Source of the DNA: an uncultured Pirellulaceae bacterium
Lineage (GTDB): Bacteria; Planctomycetota; Planctomycetia; Pirellulales; Pirellulaceae
Length of the DNA stretch: 63,847 bases
Assembly: GCA_938010615.1 (NCBI GenBank)
Contig: CALLUY010000025.1
Coordinates: 1 to 63,847, forward strand
Reading direction: 5' to 3'
Shown here: in pieces, positions 39,400 to 47,382 of the stretch
Position numbering within the stretch: position 1 is the stretch's first letter
How the letters are laid out: every line of letters starts with the position of its first letter
Program-made: the position numbers and the translations under genes
The notes under the pieces: model-generated
What the model was told of the DNA's origin: nothing
Seen by the model: only the letters and a program-made list of their open reading frames with translations
The model's database searches: none

Positions 39400-40752
39400 A
39401 TGCCCGGACTCGAAGAAATAATCAAAAGCTGGTATCGGGGACATAAATTTATTGATCGCGAGCTTCAAAAGTCGATTGCACCGCGAAAAACTGCATCGAT
39501 GAAGACACTCAAGAAGAGCTACTCCAATCATCGCCGAGTCGACTATCACCGAGCGATTGAAGCTTGGCTGGAAACTCGCGAGCTGAAAACCAAGATCGAA
39601 TCTGAGCACACCGGTGCTGCTCTGCTGGATATTCTGCAACACAGGATCCCGGCTCATGTGAAACGGCTGATTGCGGCATCGCAGAAGACTTCGGAGTCGG
39701 TCGACTACGAAAACACAGAGCACTTTCCGCAGGATTGCTTCTGGACGTTTTTTGATAACGGAAAAGCCGGCGCGATTCGGATGCTTCACAATCACTACCA
39801 AAAGGAAGTCGAGATCGCGTTCGAAGACGAAGACGCTTTGGGCGATATCGCAGCAGAAATCGAAAAGCTAAGCGTCGAGCATTCGATCTATCGCAACAAG
39901 TTCCTCCAAGTCGACATCGTGGAGCCGATGCAGGACGACTACGGGCATTCATCACAAGCCGACGGTATGCAGATCACGTTTCGCAAGCCACCGACGGTCA
40001 CCGAAGAGCAAATTATCTTTGACCCGAACGTGAAACAAATAATCGATCGCAACGTCATTTCGTTTTTCCAGAATCGGGATCGGCTGCACGAACTTGGACT
40101 ACCGCTGCAGCGAGGCGTCCTGTTTTACGGGCCGCCGGGAACAGGAAAGACCTACACCTGCCAGTACATCCACGGAAAACTGAAACCCGTCACAACGATT
40201 ACCGTCACGGGAAAAGGACTGGGCCAAGTCCGCACGATTTGCAGCCTTGCTCGATTGTTGCATCCATCAGTTTTGGTGCTGGAGGACGTTGACTTGATCT
40301 TCACATCGCGCGAAATCAATCTCTACAGCACGGCCCTTGGCGACATGATGGACGAATTGGACGCTTTCAAACGCGAAGAAAGCGTTCTGTTTATTCTGAC
40401 GACAAATTCGATCGAGCGACTTGAAGCCGCGATCAAGGATCGACCCGGCAGGATCTCGCAGTGTATTTTCTTTGGCCCGCCGACTCGCGATTTACGAATT
40501 CGATATTTGCAGCGTTATCTGGAAGCCTACGATTCAAGCAATCTTTCGATGGAATACATCGCCGACATTTCCGACGGAGGCAGCCAAGCGTTTCTGGAAG
40601 AGCTCGTTTATCGCACGGTGCAGATCGCGGCAGAAAGCAACGGAGACAAGATCGTGTTGAAGGACGAATACTTCAAGGAAGCGGTTGATGAGATGACCGG
40701 GCATCAGGATCAATCCGCCGGTTCGATTCTGGGTTTTCGCTTCGATACTTGA
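39400..40752 (+). CDS. AAA+ ATPase with unrecognised N-terminal region
   Basis: This encodes 450 residues. The first 210 are charged and helical and match no family I recognise. The AAA+ module begins around residue 215: Walker A LFYGPPGTGKTYT, Walker B VLVLEDVDLIF, sensor 1 ILTTNS, and an arginine-finger-like KDRPGRISQCIFFG. The ATPase core resembles the BCS1/FtsH-like AAA branch, but no membrane span or protease domain is present. No partner gene adjoins it; fabD diverges upstream and ruvB converges downstream. A chaperone or remodelling role is inferred. Confidence 0.85.
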   Translation: MPGLEEIIKSWYRGHKFIDRELQKSIAPRKTASMKTLKKSYSNHRRVDYHRAIEAWLETRELKTKIESEHTGAALLDILQHRIPAHVKRLIAASQKTSESVDYENTEHFPQDCFWTFFDNGKAGAIRMLHNHYQKEVEIAFEDEDALGDIAAEIEKLSVEHSIYRNKFLQVDIVEPMQDDYGHSSQADGMQITFRKPPTVTEEQIIFDPNVKQIIDRNVISFFQNRDRLHELGLPLQRGVLFYGPPGTGKTYTCQYIHGKLKPVTTITVTGKGLGQVRTICSLARLLHPSVLVLEDVDLIFTSREINLYSTALGDMMDELDAFKREESVLFILTTNSIERLEAAIKDRPGRISQCIFFGPPTRDLRIRYLQRYLEAYDSSNLSMEYIADISDGGSQAFLEELVYRTVQIAAESNGDKIVLKDEYFKEAVDEMTGHQDQSAGSILGFRFDT

Positions 40753-40802
40753 TCACCCTCCCTCTGAGGGCACTTCGTAATATTTAGTGGCTGGAGAACT
40801 CG

Positions 40803-40871
40803 TTTAACGGCAAGCCGGAGGCGACTGTGTGCGAAGAATGCAGACGCAGTCGCCTTCGGCTTGCCGTTAAA
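40803..40871. repeat. 25-bp inverted repeat between convergent genes
   Basis: The left arm 40803-40827 and the right arm 40847-40871 pair over 25 bases with one mismatch (core GGCAAGCCG..GGCGACTG) around a 19-base loop. It lies between the stop of the AAA+ gene and the stop of ruvB and could end transcription from both sides. There is no T-run, so it may also be a dispersed palindrome. Confidence 0.8.
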
Positions 40872-40959
40872 CAATTCCGAAAAAACTGACTTACCCAATA
40901 GTAACTACAAGGACCCATTAACATCCACGATGAGCCCCCAGAGGGTTGTTGATGTTTCA

Positions 40960-41994
40960 TCAAAACAAAGGCTCTTGCCCATCCTTCGGCACTGGTGGCG
41001 GCAGCTTCATGTGATCGTAAGCCTTCGGTGTGGCAACTCTTCCGCGTGGTGTTCTCAAAATCAATTCGCTACGAAGCAAGAACGGTTCGACCTCATCGGA
41101 CAAAGTATCAGTCGCCGTATTCATCGTCGCAGCAATGGTCTCAATCCCTGTCGGACCACCAAGACAAATTCGCATCAACGTATCGAGATACTTTCGATCC
41201 TGACGATCGAGCCCCAATGCATCGATCTCGGCAACTTCCAACGCCTTCTGCGCGACCGGCATCGTGATCTCACCGTCGGCCCGGCTCTGCGCATAATCTC
41301 TTACCCAACGCAAACGATTGTTCGCCACACGAGGAGTGCTCCTCGATCGGGCTGCGATTTCAACCGCAGCATCGTCAACGATTTCGATCTTCAACTTTTT
41401 CGCGTTGCGCTGAACGATCTCCGTTAGCTCCTCTAGCGAATAAAAATCCAAGTGCTCACGAAGCTGAAATCGATCCCGCAACGGACCCGTCAACATTCCC
41501 GCTCGTGTCGTCGCTCCGATCAAGGTGAATGGCTTCAGCTTGAAGGTGTGCGTCCTCGCGTTGATGCCGTCACCCAAAATCATGTCGATGCGAAAGTCTT
41601 CCATCGCTGTGTAGAGGTACTCCTCGACCGCTTTCGGAATCCGATGAATCTCATCGATGAACAGAACTTGGCTGGGCCGCAGGTTCGTCAGACTGGGAAC
41701 CAAATCCTTCGGCGCCTTCAACGTTGGACCCGAAAGAAAATCGACCGGCACGCCCATCTCAGCGGGAATCACAGTCGCAAACGTGGTCTTACCAAGCCCC
41801 GGAGGACCATCGAAAAGAATGTGTCCCAAAACTTCGTTTCGCTTTTTCGCCGCATCGATAGCAATTTCGAGGCGATTAATAACATCACGCTGCCCGACCA
41901 TTTCCGACAAACGCGTGGGGCGCAAGTGCGGATCGTCATCGTCGGGCGACGGGTTATTCGATAAAATGATGTCTCGGGCCATCCGCGGTTCCAT
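40960..41994 (-). CDS. ruvB: Holliday junction branch migration helicase RuvB
   Basis: This encodes 344 residues, normal for RuvB. Walker A is FDGPPGLGKTTFA, Walker B VLFIDEIHR, then AMEDFRIDMILG, sensor 1 LIGATTRAGMLTGPLRDRF, and the winged-helix C-terminus ends with TPRGRVATPKAY. It drives branch migration with RuvA. The first ATG at 41994 has no ribosome site; the ATG at 41982 has GGAA 9 bases upstream and is an equally likely start. ruvA and ruvC are not in the window. Confidence 0.97.
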   Translation of the reverse strand: MEPRMARDIILSNNPSPDDDDPHLRPTRLSEMVGQRDVINRLEIAIDAAKKRNEVLGHILFDGPPGLGKTTFATVIPAEMGVPVDFLSGPTLKAPKDLVPSLTNLRPSQVLFIDEIHRIPKAVEEYLYTAMEDFRIDMILGDGINARTHTFKLKPFTLIGATTRAGMLTGPLRDRFQLREHLDFYSLEELTEIVQRNAKKLKIEIVDDAAVEIAARSRSTPRVANNRLRWVRDYAQSRADGEITMPVAQKALEVAEIDALGLDRQDRKYLDTLMRICLGGPTGIETIAATMNTATDTLSDEVEPFLLRSELILRTPRGRVATPKAYDHMKLPPPVPKDGQEPLF

Positions 41995-42080
41995 AAACTT
42001 ATTGTGGCGTCGTAATATAGCAGAGTCCCAACATTGACCGAGACCGGATGGGGCTCGTTCGGAACTTTTGAAGTTAGCTG

Positions 42081-43568
42081 ATGGCGAAAACCAGAAAAAT
42101 CAACAACGCCCTGACTCGGATTCTCGATCAGTCCAGTTCGATCGTGTACATGATCTCCGACGAGCTAAAACTTTGCTACGCCAACGAGGCTTGTGCTGCT
42201 TGGACCGGAGTCGATCTCGAAACGCTCGTCGGCACGAATCTGATTTACACGACCGAACCGCTCGACGACGCGACTGAGAACGCGGCCAAGGGATTGGCGA
42301 TTACGCCCAACCTGATCGCGACACCGCAAGCCATCGATTCGTTTCCAGTGGAGATTTTCTCGTACGCTAAACCGCAAACGAAGACTCGATCTGCCTCCGC
42401 GAGTGCCATCTACGATCACCGCGGCGTCCTGTCTGGTTACCTCGTCGTCGGCAGCTCTAAAGATGGTTCGCTTCAGGAAGTCAACGTTCGTGAATCGATT
42501 GACCTTCCTGCGAAACTGCACAACGCATTGGCACTGGTTCGACAACAGCATCAGAAACGATTCGACTTGAAGCAACTTGTTGGTAGCTCTGCAGAATCCG
42601 ATCGCGTCCGGCGACAGATGCAATCGGCGACCGATAGCGAAGGCGACGTGCTGATCATTGGTCCGGAAGGTTCAGGACGCGAGCATCTTGCGCGTACTGT
42701 CTTTACAAGCCAGTTCTCCTCAAGCCAGTTCTCCTCAAACCAGTTCTCCTCAAACCAGTTTTCTGATTCGCCAGCAACGCCGGAATCGGAAATCGAAACG
42801 CAGCTCGTTCCCCTGCACTGCTCGATCACGGATCCCGCTCAAATTCAGTCAACGATGAAAGTACTATTAAAGGATCGCGATCGAAAGGCAACGCTGCTGC
42901 TGATCGACGTCGACAAAATGGACGCTGGCTCCCAACAGGAAATTCTGGGCTACCTCCAACTACCCGGACTATCGGCTCGCATGATTGCAACCTCTTCGAC
43001 AAAGCTGATCGATGTAGAATCAGATTTCGATCAGGCTCTCGCAAGTCGACTTAGTACGCTGACGATTGAACTGCCACCATTGGCACAGCGTCGCGAAGAC
43101 TTACCGTTGCTCGCTCAAGCGATTCTCGAATCCAAAAACGATCGACAAGCCAAACAGTTCTCTGGTTTCTCACGCCAGGCGATCGAGATGATTTGCGAAT
43201 ACGATTGGCCGGGCAATTTTGGCCAGCTGGCTTCAACGATCGAAGAAGCCGCCGCCAGCGCGACTGGAAGCATCATCGAAGTCGCTGACTTTTCCGAAAC
43301 GTTTCAGCACTCGATTAAAGCTCAGCGTTTCGCGGCGAAAGATGAAACGAGAATTCAGATGGATGATTATCTTCTGGAAATCGAATCGCAACTGATCGAT
43401 CGGGCAGTAACTCAAGCCAAAGGCAACAAAACAAAAGCCGCCGAACTGCTTGGCATCAGTCGAGCCAAATTGCTGCGTCGTTTGGCAGTGTTCAAGAAAG
43501 CAAACGATGACAGCCAAACAGAATTGGTTGACGAGTCCGTCTTTGAAGAGGAAGTCACGGATGAATAG
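42081..43568 (+). CDS. PAS-containing, degenerate sigma-54-activator-like regulator
   Basis: This encodes 495 residues. Residues about 10-130 form a PAS-like sensor domain (YANEACAAWTGVDLETLVG). About 180-390 follow the AAA+ layout of NtrC-type activators, but the Walker A is GPEGSGREH without the GKE/T lysine, the GAFTGA sigma-54 contact loop is absent, and in its place stand four SQFSS repeats. The Walker B region is reduced to TLLLIDVDKMD. DWPGNFGQL (normally WPGNVREL) and a C-terminal Fis-type HTH (GNKTKAAELLGISRAKLLRRL) remain. It probably binds DNA but cannot remodel sigma-54 holoenzyme. It overlaps the next gene by 8 bases. Confidence 0.85.
   Translation: MAKTRKINNALTRILDQSSSIVYMISDELKLCYANEACAAWTGVDLETLVGTNLIYTTEPLDDATENAAKGLAITPNLIATPQAIDSFPVEIFSYAKPQTKTRSASASAIYDHRGVLSGYLVVGSSKDGSLQEVNVRESIDLPAKLHNALALVRQQHQKRFDLKQLVGSSAESDRVRRQMQSATDSEGDVLIIGPEGSGREHLARTVFTSQFSSSQFSSNQFSSNQFSDSPATPESEIETQLVPLHCSITDPAQIQSTMKVLLKDRDRKATLLLIDVDKMDAGSQQEILGYLQLPGLSARMIATSSTKLIDVESDFDQALASRLSTLTIELPPLAQRREDLPLLAQAILESKNDRQAKQFSGFSRQAIEMICEYDWPGNFGQLASTIEEAAASATGSIIEVADFSETFQHSIKAQRFAAKDETRIQMDDYLLEIESQLIDRAVTQAKGNKTKAAELLGISRAKLLRRLAVFKKANDDSQTELVDESVFEEEVTDE
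42708..42764 (+). repeat. 15-bp tandem repeat inside the regulator gene
   Basis: Units of AGCCAGTTCTCCTCA start at 42708, 42723 and 42738, with a fourth decayed copy from 42753. They encode SQFSS/NQFSS pentapeptides in frame. The array occupies the place where the GAFTGA loop of true sigma-54 activators would lie. Confidence 0.9.
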
Positions 43569-44010
43569 CTCCAAAATTTCTCCGCCGATCGTCGCAGCCG
43601 TTCGCTCGCCTCGCTGGCGTTCTCAAGTTGAAAGATTCGTCGAACGGCTTGAAGCGTCACCGCCCGTTCATTGGAAACTCGGATTTGACTCCGTCGTCTC
43701 ATTTGCCATCGCGCATCCATCGTCGGTTCTGATCGCCGAGCTTCCAGATTCATTCGCCGAAGCACCGATCGAGTCGCTGAAACTGGTCAGTTCTCTTTGC
43801 AACAATCCTCAGCAGTGTCCACTCTTTCTGCTGGGCGACGAATCCACCGAGCCGTGGCGAGACATCCTGACCGAAGCTGGAGCCACCGCGACCTGTTGCT
43901 CGATTCTGGACTTCGAAAGAGTCTGCCTGCAGATCGATCGGCATCTGGAAAACCATGCGATCAGCGATTTGTCGGTTGAAGACGCTGTCGCAGCTCGGTT
44001 ACCGTGGTAG
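43561..44010 (+). CDS. Small partner protein, possibly receiver-like
   Basis: This encodes 149 residues from the ATG at 43561, preceded by GAGGAAG and overlapping the regulator stop by 8 bases, so the two are translationally coupled. The alternation of hydrophobic strands (SVLIAELPD, CPLFLLGDE, TATCCSILDF) and helices suggests a flavodoxin-like receiver fold. The conserved Asp, Thr and Lys pattern of phosphorylated receivers is not evident. Function unknown; acting with the upstream regulator is inferred from coupling. Confidence 0.7.
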   Translation: MNSSKISPPIVAAVRSPRWRSQVERFVERLEASPPVHWKLGFDSVVSFAIAHPSSVLIAELPDSFAEAPIESLKLVSSLCNNPQQCPLFLLGDESTEPWRDILTEAGATATCCSILDFERVCLQIDRHLENHAISDLSVEDAVAARLPW

Positions 44011-44104
44011 AAAGTTGGCCTTCGGCTGGACGGATGAACGGCGTCCGTTGAGGCGGCCAACGCCGACATCACAACCCGAAGCGTTAGCGAGGCACAGCCA
44101 GCAC

Positions 44105-44338
44105 CTCGCTAACGCGCTTTGAAGTTGCACACATTTCTATTCCGAAGGAATTTCAGCCATTAGCCGGAGGTCGAGCGCAGCGACCACCTCCGGAACCCCA
44201 AGGATGCACGATTCGATCCTGAAGGGATCGCAGCAAACGCCCGCTGTGATCCCTTCGGGATCATGATTGCTTTCGACCGAATCCGGTGATGGCGCTGCGC
44301 TTATCACCGGCTAATAGCTTGAATCCCTTCGGGATGGG
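44105..44338 (-). repeat. 235-bp multi-hairpin intergenic element, copy 2
   Basis: This is the reverse complement of the element at 33350-33585 with scattered substitutions, and it preserves all the hairpins. Together with flanking GCGTTAGCGAGG/CCTCGCTAACGC arms (44090-44117) it fills most of the 467-bp gap between the receiver-like gene and the Mrp gene. No gene is credible here. Confidence 0.88.
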
Positions 44339-44477
44339 CCGATATAGTGCAACTTCAAAACTAACGTGTCGGGTTGTGATCAATTCATTAACCCAGCCCT
44401 CGCCTTGGAGCTCCACATGAGCCAAAATGGCGGCCCGAGAATTCTTCTACCACACCTTAACGAATCAAAACGGCTTC

Positions 44478-45554
44478 ATGTCTGAAAATAACGAACTGAT
44501 CGAACAAGTACGCGCCGCACTGGGAAAAATCCCTGACCCTGAAACCGGTCGAGGGCTGAAGAAACAAATCCTCTCGGTTGAAAATTCCGGTGACGCCGTC
44601 AACGTCTCCGTCGGATTGACCTCGTTTGCCGCGGCGATCAAAGACGAATTTAAAGCTGAAGTCGAATCGACGCTCTCAGAGCAGTTCGGTGACTCGAAGT
44701 TCAACGTCCAAATCGAGAACTTCGATCGTCCACCTCAACCGATCGGAACCGTTGGACTCAAATGCAAAGCAGTCATCGCGATCGCTGCCGGAAAAGGTGG
44801 CGTCGGGAAAAGTACCGCCGCCACGAGCCTCGCGATTGCCCTCAAGCGAGTTGGTTCGTCAGTCGGACTGCTGGATGCAGATGTCTACGGCCCATCGATC
44901 CCTCAGCTAACTGGAATCCGCGGACGCTGTGCTGCCGGTCAAGGCGAAAAAATCGCACCGATGGACTTCGATGGGATTCCGCTGATGAGCATCGGCTACA
45001 TGATCCCGCCGGGTGAAGCGGTCATCTGGCGTGGCCCGATGTTGCACTCGGCGATCACGACGTTTGTCCGCAACACAGACTGGGGCGATTTGGACTACCT
45101 GATTATCGACATGCCGCCTGGCACCGGCGACATCGCCTTAAGTCTTTCACAGCTATTGCCGCTAACTGGCTCTGTCATCGTATGTACGCCACAGGAAGTC
45201 GCCTTGATCGATGCGGTGAAAGCCGTCGGCATGTTCCGCAAAGTTAAGATTCCTGTGATCGGACTGATTGAAAACATGAGCAGCTTCATCTGTCCAGACA
45301 ACGGCAAGAGCTACGACATCTTCGGTAAGGGCGGCGCAAAAGAATACGCCCAACAGGATAACATTCCCTATCTCGGAGAGATCCCGATTAACATCAACCT
45401 GCGGCAGCGCGGGGATGCGGGAAAAATGTTTGACAACTTCGATGACGAAACGATTGGTCCGTATCTCGAATCGATCGCCAAACAACTCGTGACGACCTTG
45501 GCAAAAAATGCAGCGACCAATCCGCCGACGCCAACGCTGCCTGTGATTGGTTAG
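44478..45554 (+). CDS. Mrp/ApbC family P-loop ATPase (Fe-S carrier)
   Basis: This encodes 358 residues from the ATG at 44478; the frame begins earlier without a ribosome site. Residues about 5-80 are a DUF59/MIP18-like domain (IPDPETGRGLKK). The deviant Walker A AAGKGGVGKST is followed by DADVYGPSIPQL, LDYLIIDMPPGTGDI and IPVIGLIENMSSFICPDNGKSYDIFGKGG. Mrp proteins carry [4Fe-4S] clusters to apo-proteins, bridged by a CxxC motif at a dimer interface. Here the motif reads CPDN, with the second Cys missing. Confidence 0.94.
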   Translation: MSENNELIEQVRAALGKIPDPETGRGLKKQILSVENSGDAVNVSVGLTSFAAAIKDEFKAEVESTLSEQFGDSKFNVQIENFDRPPQPIGTVGLKCKAVIAIAAGKGGVGKSTAATSLAIALKRVGSSVGLLDADVYGPSIPQLTGIRGRCAAGQGEKIAPMDFDGIPLMSIGYMIPPGEAVIWRGPMLHSAITTFVRNTDWGDLDYLIIDMPPGTGDIALSLSQLLPLTGSVIVCTPQEVALIDAVKAVGMFRKVKIPVIGLIENMSSFICPDNGKSYDIFGKGGAKEYAQQDNIPYLGEIPININLRQRGDAGKMFDNFDDETIGPYLESIAKQLVTTLAKNAATNPPTPTLPVIG

Positions 45555-45574
45555 TGGTTCAATAAGTGTTTGAA

Positions 45575-46180
45575 TCAAGCTGCCGAATTCAAAAATTGAA
45601 ACGCGAACCACGCTGGAACCATCAAGTAACTGAGCAACATCAAAATGATGCCAACTCGTCCCGCAACGTTTTTGAATCGCATCCACATCCAGACCGAAAG
45701 TGCAACGCCTAGAATCGCTTCGCAACTGGCGGCCTGAACACCGAAGTGGTTTGGATCCCAATAAGAAACGGTTGATCGAAAACGCCAACTCGACAGCGGA
45801 AAGAAATGTCGATGAGCGTCTTCGACGTGCAGTGGAAAATCGCAAGCCATGTGAGCCAAACAGGATCCAGCGAAAACGATCAGCAACATCGAGGCTGTTT
45901 TGAAGTTAGCCGTGGCGGCCATGGCGAATCCGATCGCCAACAGGCAGATCCAAAGCGGGATCGAGTTTCCCCACGCAACCGCATCCTGCCAAAAAGGGCT
46001 GTAGTAGACGTCCGACCAAATGATCGATTCGGATGTACCGCGGAACTTCTCAACGGCGTACAACACGTAGATTGCCGCATCGGGAATAATGCCACCAGCA
46101 ATCGCCATCCAGTTCTTTGCCGACTCTCGAGGCCGACCAAACATCGCCAAGCCAACCAGCACATGGGTCTGCGTCATCAT
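45575..46180 (-). CDS. Membrane protein resembling YdjM/DUF457 metal-dependent hydrolases
   Basis: This encodes 201 residues from the ATG at 46180, with a second ATG directly after. The start HVLVGLAMFGRP, then AGGIIPDAAIYV, and the pair LAHMACDFPLHVEDAHRHFFPLS fit the family of small integral membrane proteins with conserved His/Asp residues called metal-dependent hydrolases by homology. Four or five hydrophobic segments are visible. It converges on the Mrp gene. The biochemical role of this family is poorly known. Confidence 0.75.
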   Translation of the reverse strand: MMTQTHVLVGLAMFGRPRESAKNWMAIAGGIIPDAAIYVLYAVEKFRGTSESIIWSDVYYSPFWQDAVAWGNSIPLWICLLAIGFAMAATANFKTASMLLIVFAGSCLAHMACDFPLHVEDAHRHFFPLSSWRFRSTVSYWDPNHFGVQAASCEAILGVALSVWMWMRFKNVAGRVGIILMLLSYLMVPAWFAFQFLNSAA

Positions 46181-46236
46181 GGCCAGCAATCTCACTTATT
46201 CGGTTTGGTTGGCGGACAAGGTTAGCGCATAAAAAT

Positions 46237-46257
46237 AGGGCTGTAGAAGACAGCCCT
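46237..46257 (-). terminator. Intrinsic terminator of the lysine-rich gene
   Basis: AGGGCTGT and ACAGCCCT form a perfect 8-bp stem with a 5-base loop. On the minus strand it is followed by ATTTTTATG. It lies 40 bases past the stop of the lysine-rich gene and before the next minus-strand gene. Confidence 0.85.
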
Positions 46258-46296
46258 TTCTCGTTGTGTCACTCAAAGTTGAATCAAGCGTCGCGC

Positions 46297-46542
46297 TTAC
46301 TTCTTGCGCTTGGCTTTTTTCTTCTTCTTGGCCGTTTTCTTCTTCTTAGCTACCTTCTTCTTTTTCTTTGTAGCTTTCTTCTTCTTGGCCTTTTTCTTCT
46401 TCTTGGCTACCTTCTTCTTTTTCTTTGTAGCCTTCTTCTTTTTCTTAGTAGCCTTCTTCTTAGCTACCTTCTTCTTTTTCTTTCCTTTTTTAGGTGAAGC
46501 TTTTTTCTTCTTGCTTACCTTCTTCTTTTTTTTCTTGGCCAC
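46297..46542 (-). CDS. Extremely lysine-rich, histone H1-like protein
   Basis: This encodes 81 residues from a GTG start at 46542, set by a perfect AGGAGG 7 bases upstream. Fifty-six residues are Lys; the rest are mostly Ala, Thr and Val in the pattern ATKKKKKVAKKK. It resembles the C-terminal tail of histone H1 and bacterial H1-like nucleoid proteins, without any globular domain. Binding of DNA or RNA by charge is inferred. The strong ribosome site and own terminator argue that it is expressed. It has a very long, unusual upstream region. Confidence 0.85.
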   Translation of the reverse strand: MAKKKKKKVSKKKKASPKKGKKKKKVAKKKATKKKKKATKKKKKVAKKKKKAKKKKATKKKKKVAKKKKTAKKKKKAKRKK

Positions 46543-47382
46543 AGGACGTCCTCCTTAAAATGGACCTGAATCACGCTGCGAACTTCGCACCGATCATCTT
46601 CGAATAAACTAAAACCAAATGGTTCAAGTAAAACCTTCTGCTTCCGCAAACGATCGCTCAAATCAATTTGAACGATTCGTTTGTTTTCACATCGGGTTGA
46701 CAACGCTTAAAGTTTTAGAAAACAGCCAAGGTTTTTCAATGTTGGTTTGGACAAAACAATAAATTTTTTTGACCAGTTCGCATCTCGTTTTGATCACACA
46801 AAACGCTCAACAACGAAACGTTGATCGCAAACAAACTCCTCGCGTTCAAAACGATACACTTTTCAACTGCAACCAGTTGCAAACATAAAAGCAATGTTCA
46901 AAACTGACAGTTTTTTGACGTACAACGAACGAAACCTTGGTCGTTAAGTGCTTCTCTGTAATTTTTTCATACTTACTGTCACAAATTTCGCTTCTCACTG
47001 CGCAATAGCGATTTGGCCGTGCGTGAAAAACATTCGAATATCGTGTTTGTTTTTGCAATCAGGAAACACATTGGCTTCAAGCGACCTATTTAGGGACTCT
47101 TTGAAGCGCGAATTTTGTTGTCGTGGTATCATTCATGAAATGTTTACACGAAAAAACAAACTGAATCCTTTCGTTGGCAAAAAAACGTACCTTCAAAAAA
47201 ATTGACCGTTCAAAACCAAGTTGGTTTTCGTTTTCGCATGGCAAGTTTGTTTCAAAACGAGAACGTGTTTTTCTTTTGAAACAGAGTGGCAAAAAAAAAT
47301 GCATTTTTTTGCACAAAACACTCTCAGTTCACCCAAATTTGAACAATCGAACACACTTCGAACTTTTTACAACGCTTCAAAC
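46543..47382. promoter_or_regulatory. AT-rich intergenic region between divergent genes
   Basis: About 840 bp lie between the lysine-rich gene and the divergent secreted endonuclease-like gene. I see no credible gene. The sequence is clearly richer in A and T than its surroundings, full of AAAAC/GTTTT runs, and has three copies of GTTCAAAAC (46844-46852, 46896-46904, 47208-47216) and a CAACTG-CAAC-CAGTTG hairpin (46864-46879). Promoters for both genes must lie here. Confidence 0.55.

Noticed and set aside
46304-46558. A Phe-rich 84-codon frame on the + strand
   Set aside because: It is the mirror of the lysine-rich gene (AAG/AAA codons read as CTT/TTT). The ribosome site and terminator support the minus strand.
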